Below are positions 16,158 through 24,710 of a stretch of 64,000 nucleotides of DNA, in pieces; position 1 is the stretch's first letter; the number at the start of each line of letters is the position of its first letter. A program made the translations under genes and the position numbers. The stretch comes from Methylomagnum ishizawai (GTDB lineage: Bacteria > Pseudomonadota > Gammaproteobacteria > Methylococcales > Methylococcaceae), in the NCBI RefSeq assembly GCF_019670005.1, contig NZ_AP019783.1:2816150-2880149 (forward strand). The letters are read 5' to 3'. Below the pieces are notes generated by a model. It did not search any database. It had not been told where the DNA came from and saw nothing but the letters and a program-made list of their open reading frames with translations.

Positions 16158-16645
16158 GCCGGGGCTTTGCCCTTGGCCAGGGCCGCGAGTTGTTCGTCGG
16201 TCATCGCGCCCAGGTCCATCGGGGCATCCAAGCCGCGAATCCGGCGGATATTCTCAATCGCGGTCTTACTGGCTTCGGCAGCGGCTTTATAGGTTTTGAA
16301 TCCCTTGGCCTTCGGCAAATCCTCCTCGATCTTTTCCAGGATTAAGCGATTCACCCGGACACCCCGTTCCATATCCTCCACATCGGCTTGGACTTCGCGA
16401 TCCACTTCGCACGCGACCCTTTGCGAAGTTTCTTGCGAAGCCTCCTGCGAACCAGCGGCAAGCTGCGCATTAACCCGTTCCCGCTTGAGCGAGGCCGGAT
16501 TCCTCACCCATCCATGTTTTTTAGCCCGCTGACGGATAGCGGCTTCGGTAATATCAAAGTCCCCGGCAATCGCCCGCAGCGGGCGCACCCCCGCCCTAAA
16601 CTGGACCTCCACCGAATCCCATTCAACGTCCTTAGCCACGATCAA
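16154..16645 (-). CDS. Terminase small subunit-like protein
   Basis: A 163-residue protein. Residues about 10-45 form a helix-turn-helix (FRAGVRPLRAIAGDFDITEA, then AIRQRAKKHGWVR), as in DNA-recognising small terminases. A long charged helical region with AIENIRRIRGLDAPMDLG follows. It lies directly upstream of the large subunit with an ATGA overlap, the standard order. It would bind the packaging site and recruit the large subunit. Confidence 0.75.
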   Translation of the reverse strand: MIVAKDVEWDSVEVQFRAGVRPLRAIAGDFDITEAAIRQRAKKHGWVRNPASLKRERVNAQLAAGSQEASQETSQRVACEVDREVQADVEDMERGVRVNRLILEKIEEDLPKAKGFKTYKAAAEASKTAIENIRRIRGLDAPMDLGAMTDEQLAALAKGKAPA

Positions 16646-17154
16646 CCCTTACCATCCGCCGCCCCCACGAACTCCCTGAGTTCATCATTCCAAGCCCCAT
16701 ACCGCCGCACCACCGAGGTGAATTCTTCGACGCTATGCCCGGTAAGCTTCCAGATGGGCCGCCCGGTCTCGTCGTCATACCGGGGTTCCCCATCTCCATC
16801 GGTCGCATGGATGCAATGGCTCAACTCGTGGAACATCAGGATTTCTCTGTGCCGGTCATCCGCCGCCGTCCAATATTCCCCGTCCAAAATGACGAGGAAA
16901 TCCGGCAAGCCATCGAACATGCGCTCTACCATCCACAGGAACACCTTATTGAGCTTGCCCTGGACACGGGGAATATGGACGGTCCCTAATATTCTGCGGT
17001 CGAACTCAATCAACGGATCGGCCCGCAGCAGGAAAGCCATGTGCGGCTCGCCTTCCTTCAAATGGGCATGCTCGGGGTATTCCAAGCAGCGGCGATACCA
17101 ATTCCCCGGATGGTCCTGGCCGGGTTCGAGGATGATGAAGGGGGAATCCATCAT
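16642..17154 (-). CDS. Putative phage metallopeptidase
   Basis: A 170-residue protein with the zinc signature MFHELSHCIHATDGDGEP (HExxH within HELSH, third ligand candidates downstream around GHSVEEF). This matches the putative phage metallopeptidase family often found beside terminases. The ATG at 17154 is followed by a second ATG; either may be used. It overlaps the small terminase gene by four bases. The substrate is unknown; a role in host takeover or head maturation is only a guess. Confidence 0.7.
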   Translation of the reverse strand: MMDSPFIILEPGQDHPGNWYRRCLEYPEHAHLKEGEPHMAFLLRADPLIEFDRRILGTVHIPRVQGKLNKVFLWMVERMFDGLPDFLVILDGEYWTAADDRHREILMFHELSHCIHATDGDGEPRYDDETGRPIWKLTGHSVEEFTSVVRRYGAWNDELREFVGAADGKG

Positions 17155-17169
17155 TGAAGCGCGATCCCA

Positions 17170-17526
17170 TCATTCATCGTCGGGCTCTCCAACATACCTG
17201 GTCACAACCCCCTTCCTCTCCACCACCATATCCGCCTCCTCGACCGGCACCACGATCACCTCGTTCGGGTTCTGCGGCGTCCGCTCCGGATTCCGCACGC
17301 AGCGCAACCCCGCGTTCTTGCCCGTCGCCGTCTTCGCGCCACACCAGCACAGGTTCCGGGGCTCGCCCACCGCCTTGGCCCCGCACTCGGCACACCTGGC
17401 CTGTCCCCCGCCATTCGGACCGGGACGCCACAGGAGCCGCCCGGAGCAGATCCGGCAGGCGTGCTCCACCAGGAACCACCCTGCGTCCTCGTGGTTGATC
17501 CTGCGCGGCTTGGCCGGGCTCAACAT
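17170..17526 (-). CDS. Small zinc-ribbon-like phage protein
   Basis: A 118-residue protein from MLSPAKPRRINHEDAG. It has two to three Cys pairs (CRICSGRLLW, CAECGAKAVG, LCWCGAKTA), the spacing of a double zinc ribbon, and an acidic tail. The start is placed by the ATGTTGA overlap with the preceding gene's stop. Nucleic-acid or protein binding is likely from the zinc knuckles; no specific function can be assigned. Confidence 0.6.
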   Translation of the reverse strand: MLSPAKPRRINHEDAGWFLVEHACRICSGRLLWRPGPNGGGQARCAECGAKAVGEPRNLCWCGAKTATGKNAGLRCVRNPERTPQNPNEVIVVPVEEADMVVERKGVVTRYVGEPDDE

Positions 17527-18119
17527 GCGGCGGCGAACAAATCCGGTTCGAACGATTGGACTGGATGGGCGGGAACCCAACAGAACGCCACCTTGCGCGG
17601 CTCCTTGTGCATGACCACCCGCACCGCTTCGAGGGAAGTCGCCGCGGCGATGCCGTGCCGGACCACGACGCCGCCCTCGACCACGATGCCGAGGCTCAAG
17701 CCGCTGTGGACCCGGAGCAGCTTGCTCTTGACCGCCTCCCGGTCCAGGGACCAGAAGATATCCAACGGGTGGGGTGGATGGCCGCGCCCGTCACGGCCCT
17801 TGGCGATCTCGTACTGGCGGTTGACGCAGGACTGGCAGTAGAGCCCATGAACAAACCGGGCCACGGCGGGACCATCGCAACGCACGCACACCCGGCGGTG
17901 GTATTCGGGATTGTCGCACGCCTGCCCGGCGTGGGCCGCGCCGATGGGGCAGTTCCGGCAGGACAGATACGAGGCGGCGGTTTCACCACCCTTTGTCGCG
18001 GCGGCCCAGCGTTTGGCGCAGGATTCCACCGACCAGAATCCCGCCAGCCGGTCGCAGCGGAAATAATCGCCGGACAGGCCAGGGGGCGTGCTGTAGTTGA
18101 CCGATGGATGGCGCGGCAT
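17520..18119 (-). CDS. Cys-rich phage protein of unknown function
   Basis: A 199-residue protein. The first half holds several Cys pairs (SCAKRW, LSCRNCPIGAAHAGQACDN, VCVRCDGPAV, LYCQSCVNRQYE), suggesting two or more zinc-binding knuckles. The C-terminal half has hydrophobic strands (LSLGIVVEGGVVVRHGIAAA) and ends at the next start. It lies between the HU gene and another zinc-ribbon gene in a tightly coupled run, so it probably belongs to late regulation or DNA metabolism. No family recognised. Confidence 0.6.
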   Translation of the reverse strand: MPRHPSVNYSTPPGLSGDYFRCDRLAGFWSVESCAKRWAAATKGGETAASYLSCRNCPIGAAHAGQACDNPEYHRRVCVRCDGPAVARFVHGLYCQSCVNRQYEIAKGRDGRGHPPHPLDIFWSLDREAVKSKLLRVHSGLSLGIVVEGGVVVRHGIAAATSLEAVRVVMHKEPRKVAFCWVPAHPVQSFEPDLFAAAC

Positions 18120-18388
18120 CAGGCGTTGAGCGAATCCAACAGGGTTTTGGAAGGCTTGAACTTCACCTTGCGGCTGGCGGGCACGGTAATCACCGCACCC
18201 GTGCTGGGATTGCGGCCTTGCCGCTCCGGCTTGTCCTCGACCTTGAGTTTACCCAGGAACGGCACTTCTCCATCCTGCTGTAGGCCGGTTTCAATGGCCC
18301 GTTCCAAATCTTCCAAGGCCACTTTGGCCTTGGCTTTGGATAGGCCGGATTCCGCCGCAAAGGCGGCGATGAGTTCAGCCCTGGTCAT
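18119..18388 (-). CDS. HU/IHF-family DNA-binding protein
   Basis: An 89-residue protein of standard HU length: MTRAELIAAFAAESGLSKAK at the N-terminus, the conserved GEVPFLGKLKVEDKPERQGR arm region with RNPSTGAVITVPASRKVKFK, and a short C-terminal helix. It bends DNA and may help packaging, site-specific recombination or replication of the phage. The ATG overlaps the stop of the H-NS-like gene, so the two nucleoid proteins are co-translated. Confidence 0.92.
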   Translation of the reverse strand: MTRAELIAAFAAESGLSKAKAKVALEDLERAIETGLQQDGEVPFLGKLKVEDKPERQGRNPSTGAVITVPASRKVKFKPSKTLLDSLNA

Positions 18389-18735
18389 GCGGCGGCCTGC
18401 TGCGGCTTGAATTCCGGCAACAGGAAATCCTCGGGGCTATGACCGGCTTCGATTTTTTTCCGCAGCCAAGTCGGCTGCACACCCCGACCGGACCATACAT
18501 CGCCCGTGGCCGGATCACGGTATTTCGCCGGCACCTTACCACCCCGGCCAGCCTTCATGGGGACGACGTTGGATTCGGAAATGGTGACGGTGACGCCGAT
18601 ACTGGCGGCCAATTCCTTGATCTTCGCGATGGTGCCTGCGCGAGCTTCGCGCCGCTTGGCTTCCAGCGCCTTTTTGGCCTCGGCGATGGTCGTTTCCAAT
18701 TCTTCTTCGCTCTTACCTTTCAACTCTTCGGACAT
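18385..18735 (-). CDS. H-NS-family nucleoid protein
   Basis: A 116-residue protein with an N-terminal coiled coil (EELETTIAEAKKALEAKRRE) and a C-terminal DNA-binding domain that ends YRDPATGDVWSGRGVQPTWL, close to the H-NS hallmark TWTGRGRxPxWL. Phage-borne H-NS proteins can silence or counter-silence host and phage genes. It is the first gene of the HU/H-NS pair; a possible weak relative of the CI operator lies at about 18757-18775. Confidence 0.85.
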   Translation of the reverse strand: MSEELKGKSEEELETTIAEAKKALEAKRREARAGTIAKIKELAASIGVTVTISESNVVPMKAGRGGKVPAKYRDPATGDVWSGRGVQPTWLRKKIEAGHSPEDFLLPEFKPQQAAA

Positions 18736-19018
18736 AACGTTTACTCGCTCGGGTTCGTAAAATTAAAAATAGTACACCGGCCTAGCCGATATGCAATCCA
18801 GACAAACCCATTTTAAGAAAGTTCCGTGGGGCAATACAAGAATGGTTGCAAATCTTTTTTCAGGTAGAGCGGATGGCCGGGTTGACCGTTGCCGGTAATC
18901 TTGAGGCACTTGGTAACGATGCCCTTTGATGCCAGCATCGACATAATGGCCGCGCCACGGCCTTGGTGTGTGCCATCATTTCATCGGCCCACCATCGCCA
19001 ACTCCGCTTCGTTTCCGT
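18736..19018 (-). other. Gap with a possible gene remnant
   Basis: No convincing intact gene. A 43-codon minus-strand frame (18813-18944, MSMLASKGIVTKCLKITGNG) looks coding and reads like the end of a small winged-helix protein. An upstream frame (MNGNEAELAMVGR then stop) could be its start shifted by one base, which would make this a decayed gene. Confidence 0.35.
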
Positions 19019-19354
19019 TCATGGCCTTGCCTTGCGTGATTTATCGAAAAACCTCGCGACGATGCCTATCGCGCGGCCATCCCGGACCATTTCCCCGGTG
19101 GCCCGCAATACCACCCAGCCGCCCAGCGCCGCCTCGTTGTATTTTTCGACATCGTTGGCGAAACCCTTGGCGCGGGTATGCCTCCCCCTGGAATGAATGC
19201 CCCCTTCTATTTCCAGGATCAGGCGGTATTCGGGCCAAGCGAAATCGGCCCGCCAATTCCTACCGACACAAAACTCCCATTCGCGCACCGGAACCGGCAA
19301 TTTGAGCGTCAAACACTGGCTTTCAAAAAGCCGTTCCAATGGGCTCGTTGGCAT
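19019..19354 (-). CDS. DUF559/Vsr-like PD-(D/E)xK endonuclease
   Basis: A 111-residue protein. The core WRADFAWPEYRLILEIEGGI followed by H, then TRAKGFANDVEKYNEAALGG and WVVLRAT, fits the DUF559/very-short-patch-repair endonuclease fold, with D in RADFAW and E in LEIEGG as likely metal ligands. Such small nucleases are common in phage replication regions. It lies between the methyltransferase side and the nucleoid-protein genes; a TATAAT box immediately upstream hints at its own promoter. Confidence 0.75.
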   Translation of the reverse strand: MPTSPLERLFESQCLTLKLPVPVREWEFCVGRNWRADFAWPEYRLILEIEGGIHSRGRHTRAKGFANDVEKYNEAALGGWVVLRATGEMVRDGRAIGIVARFFDKSRKARP

Positions 19355-19390
19355 GGTTCATGAATCGTTAATAGCGCCAATATTATATCG

Positions 19391-19834
19391 CTATGCCCGC
19401 TTCGTTTTGCAAGATTCCAGCGCTAAATCCTTCTCGCCGTCGGTGATGCGCCACTGGGGTAGCGTAAGGCTTCGCATAACGGCGGAATGGACCTTATAAG
19501 CGGCCCTGGCGGCGCTCTCGAAACCATGGGTGGAAGCGAATACGCCCAAAGGTATCCGGGTGATGCCATCGGTCAGGACAAGATGGAACACGGCGAGGCG
19601 GGACGCGCAATCCACGGCGCGTCTAATCATCCTGTATCCCCTGCGCTTTTCGGGTTTATCCTTCCCCTTAAATTGATCCCTGTCTATGCCTTCCTGGATG
19701 ATCCGCCTGAAATCGATTAGCTTATTGAAATTCAATTGGGAAATATAAATGCCCCTCATATTCAAATCGTCATCGACGATTTGTTTGATATTTTGGTTTT
19801 GCCCATATATTTCCATCGCCTTGGCTAAATTCAT
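19391..19834 (-). CDS. Hypothetical phage protein
   Basis: A 147-residue protein, MNLAKAMEIYGQNQNIKQIV onward, mostly alpha/beta with a basic middle (KDKPEKRRGYRMIRRAVDCA) and a tail ending LESCKTKRA. The GC content is lower than that of its neighbours. It lies 14 bp after the methyltransferase stop in the same direction. I recognise no domain. Confidence 0.6.
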   Translation of the reverse strand: MNLAKAMEIYGQNQNIKQIVDDDLNMRGIYISQLNFNKLIDFRRIIQEGIDRDQFKGKDKPEKRRGYRMIRRAVDCASRLAVFHLVLTDGITRIPLGVFASTHGFESAARAAYKVHSAVMRSLTLPQWRITDGEKDLALESCKTKRA

Positions 19835-19847
19835 GATCCCACCCTTT

Positions 19848-21179
19848 CTATTGCGCTGAATCCAGGACTTCCATGAACGATCCGATCACCAGCGCCCCCG
19901 CCTGGGGCACTATGGCGTTTCCGTAGCCCCGCAAGAGCGCCGCCCGGCCTTCGGTTTTTTCCCCTGTAAGCGGGAAGCCGCCCTCAGCCCGCATTCCGTC
20001 CATGCCTCCGGGTAGCCCATCAGCCACGCCGCAAAATACGGATTCAAGCGGTACCGGACGGGCTTTTCCGTCCCGGCAGGGGATAAAGAGGGACCGGGAC
20101 CAAAAACCAGGAGCGCCTCTCCCGGCAATTTCAGCCACAGCGCCCGCATCCCCCCCGGCCCCGGCGGGCCGTAGCAGTGCGTCGAACCCCGCCCATCGTT
20201 CACCAGGGGCGTCGCCCACCCCACCAGCATCGCCGCATCCGCCGGCAACGCCCCGCCCGCCTGGTTCGGCCCACCGTTCGTCCCGTCCGTCGCCCTGGGT
20301 GTGTTCCAGGGCGCCGCCACGAACTTCACCGCGTGTTCCAGGCTCGCCGTGTGCTTCTTGCCGTCCGCCGTCCGGCCCGTGGCGTCCATCTTGTCCGGCG
20401 ATACCGAACGGCCCCCGCTGGGCGTGTTCGGCGTGGGCCAGCCCGATAGCACCGCCCGGTCCTCCAGGTTCACCTGGTGGCCCGCCTCCATCCGCGCCAT
20501 CACCTTCCCAGGGTCCGCATAACAGCCGCCCCGCCGGTGGGCATCCGGGCAGCGCCAGCCGCACAACAGCAAGACCACCTCGTTCAGGGGCCGGGCATTC
20601 TGGCCGTGCAGATGGCTTTCCCCGGATCGCCAGTCCCGCGCCGCGGGTGTCGGCCAAGGGCCGGCACCCAGTTCCACCCCGTCGGTGGGCCACGAAGAAA
20701 AGTCGCTGACGGATATGCCACGCGCCGACGCACGCAGCAGGGAGACCGACCGCCCCGAAGGCGTAGCCTTCTCCTTCCAGGTCGTCTTGAACAAGATCGA
20801 GCCAGCCGTGGCCGATGGCGGCATCGACTTGTTCGCCGATAACCGCCGCCGGACGGCATCGACGAATAAGTTCGAAAAAGACGGGCCAGAGGTGGCGCTC
20901 GTCGGCGAACCCCTTGCGCTTTCCGGCGACGGAGAATCCCTGGCAGGGTGGGCTTCCGGTCCAAACAGGTCGAGTTGCCGGCCATCCGGCGATTTGCAAC
21001 GCCCTGGGCCATCCCCCGATTCCCGCGAAGAAATGGCATTGGACAAATCTCCCCAAATCCTGGGCCTCGACTTCGACGATGCTGCGCTCATCCACCACCC
21101 CGTCCGGTATCAATTCGGCCTTTATCAATTCCCGGAGCCATTCGGCGGCTTCGGGATTGAATTCGTTGTAGTAATTCAT
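19848..21179 (-). CDS. DNA (cytosine-5-)methyltransferase
   Basis: A 443-residue C5-cytosine methyltransferase. Motif I CHFFAGIGGWPRAL, motif IV TGSPPCQGFSVAGKRKGF with the catalytic Cys, motif VI VIGEQVDAA (EQV in place of ENV), motif VIII RQRLFFVAH and motif X GYGNAIVPQAGALV are in the right order. The variable region between VIII and X is long and glycine-rich. The start at 21179 follows GGGGGA with good spacing. No restriction partner is visible nearby, so it probably protects phage DNA from host restriction. Confidence 0.9.
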   Translation of the reverse strand: MNYYNEFNPEAAEWLRELIKAELIPDGVVDERSIVEVEAQDLGRFVQCHFFAGIGGWPRALQIAGWPATRPVWTGSPPCQGFSVAGKRKGFADERHLWPVFFELIRRCRPAAVIGEQVDAAIGHGWLDLVQDDLEGEGYAFGAVGLPAACVGAWHIRQRLFFVAHRRGGTGCRPLADTRGAGLAIRGKPSARPECPAPERGGLAVVRLALPGCPPAGRLLCGPWEGDGADGGGPPGEPGGPGGAIGLAHAEHAQRGPFGIAGQDGRHGPDGGRQEAHGEPGTRGEVRGGALEHTQGDGRDERWAEPGGRGVAGGCGDAGGVGDAPGERWAGFDALLRPAGAGGDAGAVAEIAGRGAPGFWSRSLFIPCRDGKARPVPLESVFCGVADGLPGGMDGMRAEGGFPLTGEKTEGRAALLRGYGNAIVPQAGALVIGSFMEVLDSAQ

Positions 21180-21225
21180 GGTTTTCCCCCACGCCAACCG
21201 CTCCGGTTGCCCATCGCGCCGATCC

Positions 21226-22809
21226 TCACGCGCAGATGGCCAGGAATTGGGAGGCGCGGGTGCAGGCCACGTACAGCGCCCGGTTGAACTGGTACGCCTC
21301 CACCATCCGGTTCAGGTCGCGGTAGTCCACCAAGGCGGTGTCGAACGTGCTGCCCTGGCTCTTGTGGACGGTGATGGCGTAGGCGTGGCGGATGGGGGCG
21401 AAGGCGTTCTTCAGGGCCCAGGCCCGGCCCGACGCGCTCTTGGAATCCGTCAGCAGGCCTTCCTTCAGCTTCGGGTTCATTTCGTCGTTGGCCCGGCGCT
21501 TGAGGTCGTTCGCCTGCGTGAACAGTTCGGACACCAAGCGCCCCACCAGGTCGGGGTCGTGGGCCACGTGGACCATGATCCCGTTGTCGTCGCCGTCGTC
21601 CAGGTACAGGAGGTCGGCGCGGAGGCTCGGGCGCTCGGGCACGTCCGGGTAGTAGCGGTGCCTGACGTCGCGTTCGATGCGCTTGATGACGAGTTCCTGG
21701 CTGGTGTGGAGCTGGGTGGGGTCCGTGACCGGCGTGGACACCTCCACGCCGTCGATCACGCGCACCATGTGCTCGCGCACCTTGTCGGCGTCGCAGGCGC
21801 TGTGGACGATGACGGGCTCCCCCACGTCGAACGGGGTGCGTCCGTCCGGCACCGGGCCGTACAGGGCCTCGTGGACGGCCCGGTTGAAGAACTCGACGGC
21901 GGCGTTGCGGAACGCCAGCACCCGGCAATCCCGGCCCTCCCGGATTTCCGAGACCGCCCACTCGGCGATTTCCTCGGGCCGCATGGAGAACGCCCCGATG
22001 GCCTTGGCGTCCACCGGGATGGCGGCCATGATGTCGGCCATCGTCATCCGCTGCTCGGCCTCGATGAATTTGCGGATCACCATCGACAGCCCGATCATGG
22101 GATTGCCCTGGGCCTGCCGCACCACCTCGGTCAGCCGGGCTTTGCGCTCGACGTGGGAGAACACCGGGGACATGCCCACGCCGGCCTTCTCGACGGGCGG
22201 CAACTGGGCCGGGTCGCCGACGAACAGGATCAGGCAGTCGCGGCGGACGCGCAGCAGCAGCTTGAACATCTCGGTGCCGACCATCGAGGCCTCGTCCACC
22301 ACCAGCACATCCAGGTCGTGGATGGTGCTGTCGCGCTTCTGGGTGATTTGCTGGGTGCCGTCGTCCCGCTCCTGCATTTGCAGCCCCAGGAAGCTGTGGA
22401 GGGTGCCGACGCACACCTTGCCGCCCTGGCCGTCCCATTCGTCCCGGTCGAACCGCGAACCACGCGGCCGCTTGTTGCCGAACCGGACCACGCCGAACTT
22501 GCGGAGGTTGGCCGCCAGCACCTTCACCGCCTTGTTGGTGGGGGCCGCGACGCCGATCACGCGCTCCGCTTGCAGGTCGGCCACCAGCTTGCCGACGACG
22601 TGGCTCTTGCCCACCCCGGCGAAGCCTTCCAGCACCATCAGGGCCGCGTCCGTCTGGCCCCGGCAGAACTCCAGCATCCCGGCGTAGGCGTGCGCCTGCT
22701 GGGGCGTCAGGCCGTCCGTGGTGGGTTCCTGGCGCGGGGGTTCGATGCCGGTGCCGATGCTGGCGAGGAATGGGTGCTGGGTCGCCGCGAGGGCTTTCAC
22801 TTGTTGCAT
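21226..22809 (-). CDS. RecD/Dda-like superfamily 1 DNA helicase
   Basis: A 527-residue protein from MQQVKALAATQHPF, start set by AGGTGAT upstream. Helicase motif I is EGFAGVGKSHVVGK, Ia GVAAPTNKAVKVL, II (Walker B) VLVVDEASMVGTE, III FVGDPAQLPPVEK, with late motifs YAITVHKSQGSTFDTALVDY and LYVACTRAS. This is a 5'-3' SF1B helicase like phage T4 Dda, acting in replication fork start or recombination. It precedes the methyltransferase in the replication part of the lytic operon. Confidence 0.9.
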   Translation of the reverse strand: MQQVKALAATQHPFLASIGTGIEPPRQEPTTDGLTPQQAHAYAGMLEFCRGQTDAALMVLEGFAGVGKSHVVGKLVADLQAERVIGVAAPTNKAVKVLAANLRKFGVVRFGNKRPRGSRFDRDEWDGQGGKVCVGTLHSFLGLQMQERDDGTQQITQKRDSTIHDLDVLVVDEASMVGTEMFKLLLRVRRDCLILFVGDPAQLPPVEKAGVGMSPVFSHVERKARLTEVVRQAQGNPMIGLSMVIRKFIEAEQRMTMADIMAAIPVDAKAIGAFSMRPEEIAEWAVSEIREGRDCRVLAFRNAAVEFFNRAVHEALYGPVPDGRTPFDVGEPVIVHSACDADKVREHMVRVIDGVEVSTPVTDPTQLHTSQELVIKRIERDVRHRYYPDVPERPSLRADLLYLDDGDDNGIMVHVAHDPDLVGRLVSELFTQANDLKRRANDEMNPKLKEGLLTDSKSASGRAWALKNAFAPIRHAYAITVHKSQGSTFDTALVDYRDLNRMVEAYQFNRALYVACTRASQFLAICA

Positions 22810-23057
22810 ATCAATCACCTGTCGTTGATCCGCCTGATGGGGATGCCGGGCCATGCGATTCAGGCTTATCGCTTTTCGGGAGCGACCCTAGGCCCGGCAA
22901 TTCGGTTGTTTTCGGTTTCGGGAGAGGGGTAGACGCGAAGTAGATGAACCTTCCTCTTCCATTCAATCCCTTGCTACGTAAGGCTTTCAGCGTTCGGGTA
23001 GCGAGGTAGATGCTTATATAAAGAGGTCTAATTCTTTATATAGGGGGGGCATAAGCC

Positions 23058-24080
23058 CTAAGGGGATTCGCCTCTCCCATCTACCCGAAGGCCGGAAGCC
23101 ATGCCGGGCGTGGCTTTGACGGGAGAGGCACTAACATCCAACCCGGTGCTACCCTCTACCCTGATGTAGGCCCGGCCCCCGCGCCCTCGGGGAACCTGGA
23201 CGATCTCGCCCCGGTCCAGTAGGCTCGCCATGACCGACTCGCGCACGTCCGGCGAAAGCTTCTTGAAGGCCCAACAGCGCTGGGCCAAGTCCTTGGGGGT
23301 CCGGCCTTCCGGCCCGCCCTGGCCTATGAAGTACAGGATGAGTTCCCCGGCGTCCTGGGAGGGCTTGGGCGCGGCGGTTCGGGGAGAAACCTCCTCACTC
23401 TGAGGGGATTTTGGAACTTCCCCCAATGGGGTAAGTTTCGCGCCATCCGGCATAAGCCTTTTTATAACTAAGTCGTTGAAATGAAAGGCCGTCCGGCTTC
23501 TGGGATCGCCCTCGAAAGTGAGGCGGTCCCCGTCGATTTCCAGGGAAATGCGCGTACTGCTGGCGGGGGATGGCGTAGCTGGCTGCTGGGCCAGGAGTTC
23601 AAGCCGGTTGAACGCTTCGATGTACTTCTCCTTCCATTCCATGGCGCTCTTGCCGGTGAAGCCCATGGCGAGGATCGTGAATCCGTCGCGGGTCATTTCG
23701 TACATGCGTTCCCGGCGGATCGAGTTGTTGGGGCCGGGCACGTCGCGGAACGTCAATCCAAAATTGGATTCACGAAAACCAGGTGAGCATTCCAGGTTAT
23801 CGATGTCGCGTAAGACATGAGCATGGGATTTCTCAAAAGTCTCGGCGACGATCAGAGAGGTGGTCTTAGGGACGCCGCCGACTATGGAGACGATGGCGTT
23901 CGAGGTTCGGCGCTCGCGCTGAACTTTGACTTCCCCCAATGGGGGGGGTGAGATTACGCCACGCTCGGCAAGCCTTTCGATGCTTTGCTTAACCTTGTCA
24001 TGACGTGATTCGACCAACTCGGAAATGTCCACACTGGACATGGTGATGGACGGATTTTGGGTGTGGATAAGATCATTCAT
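23058..24080 (-). CDS. Rha-family regulator with C-terminal winged helix
   Basis: About 340 residues. The first 45 look like a truncated Rha start (SSVDISELVESRHDKVKQSI), then comes a full Rha domain (VAETFEKSHAHVLRDIDNLE; YEMTRDGFTILAMGFTGKSA; EWKEKYIEAFNRLE). A middle linker is followed by a C-terminal winged helix: ILYFIGQGGPEGRTPKDLAQ followed by RCWAFKKLSPDVRES and PRGRGGRAYI. That last domain is nearly the same as the end of the primase-like protein at 24711. ATG 24080 follows GAGG; ATG 24095 and a TTG further up are alternatives. Rha proteins regulate phage development. Confidence 0.8.
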   Translation of the reverse strand: MNDLIHTQNPSITMSSVDISELVESRHDKVKQSIERLAERGVISPPPLGEVKVQRERRTSNAIVSIVGGVPKTTSLIVAETFEKSHAHVLRDIDNLECSPGFRESNFGLTFRDVPGPNNSIRRERMYEMTRDGFTILAMGFTGKSAMEWKEKYIEAFNRLELLAQQPATPSPASSTRISLEIDGDRLTFEGDPRSRTAFHFNDLVIKRLMPDGAKLTPLGEVPKSPQSEEVSPRTAAPKPSQDAGELILYFIGQGGPEGRTPKDLAQRCWAFKKLSPDVRESVMASLLDRGEIVQVPRGRGGRAYIRVEGSTGLDVSASPVKATPGMASGLRVDGRGESP

Positions 24081-24140
24081 GGTGAAAAACCTCATGAAGC
24101 CCGGCTCCAATCGACCGGGCTGAACGGTTGTAGGGCGGGC

Positions 24141-24419
24141 TTATTCCCCGGTCTTGGGAACTTCGGAGATTTTGAGCGCGGCGGTCAGATGCTCGCGGGC
24201 CATGCAGAGCAGTATGACCACGGTCGGATCCAAGGCTTTGGAGGCTATGAGCCTGGAAACGGTATGCTCCAAGAGCAGCAGGATGAGCCTGCCGTCCATG
24301 GTGCGCGGACGCTTCTTCCGGTTGTGGCGTTCCAGGGCTTTCAGGGCGTTGGGTAGGGAAGGGATTGCCGGGAAGGGCAAGATTTGGGCGGTATCTGGGC
24401 GCGGCTGTTGAATAGCCAT
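24141..24419 (-). CDS. Small hypothetical phage protein
   Basis: A 92-residue protein, MAIQQPRPDTAQILPFPAIP onward, with a helical hydrophobic centre (GRLILLLLEHTVSRLIASKA) and VVILLCMAREHLTAALKI. GGAG lies seven bases before the ATG. The unusual structured leader at 24420-24660 lies directly upstream. No family recognised. Confidence 0.6.
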   Translation of the reverse strand: MAIQQPRPDTAQILPFPAIPSLPNALKALERHNRKKRPRTMDGRLILLLLEHTVSRLIASKALDPTVVILLCMAREHLTAALKISEVPKTGE

Positions 24420-24660
24420 GGTGGACTCCTACTTGCAATATTTGAGGAGCCGTCGCCATCCCTGCTAAAAGATGGGTGGACGGACTGTACGGGGTTAGCA
24501 GACCGGCAAGTAGGCACCGGCATACCCTCGCGGGTATCCCCGCACAGGCCGTCATTGAAATCTGGGCGGATTCCGGGCATGAAAAAAGCCCGGAGCGCAG
24601 ATGAGGGGCTGTGCGCCTACTTGCGAACGGGAACCTGCTAAAGTCCCCACCGCCCAATGA
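24420..24660 (-). promoter_or_regulatory. Structured leader with repeated TTAGCAG/GCAAGTAGG motifs
   Basis: About 240 bp without a convincing gene. TTAGCAG and GCAAGTAGG occur paired three times: twice on the minus strand (near 24430-24475 and 24610-24645) and once inverted on the plus strand (TTAGCAGACCGGCAAGTAGG around 24497-24516). A 7-bp stem CTGCTAA/TTAGCAG closes a 26-base loop, and CCGGGC/GCCCGG encloses an A-run. This looks like a regulatory RNA leader for the gene at 24141, or a small RNA. Confidence 0.5.
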
Positions 24661-24710
24661 GGAGCGGCGAGGAAAAGCATAGGCCCGGACAGGAAGGCGC
24701 GTCAAGCGGC

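Noticed and set aside
19910-21091. 393-codon alternative frame inside the methyltransferase
   Set aside because: It lacks any motif, while the other frame carries all cytosine-methyltransferase motifs in order.
24341-24580. Minus-strand 79-codon frame
   Set aside because: It overlaps the 24141 gene and the structured leader and reads as low-information sequence.
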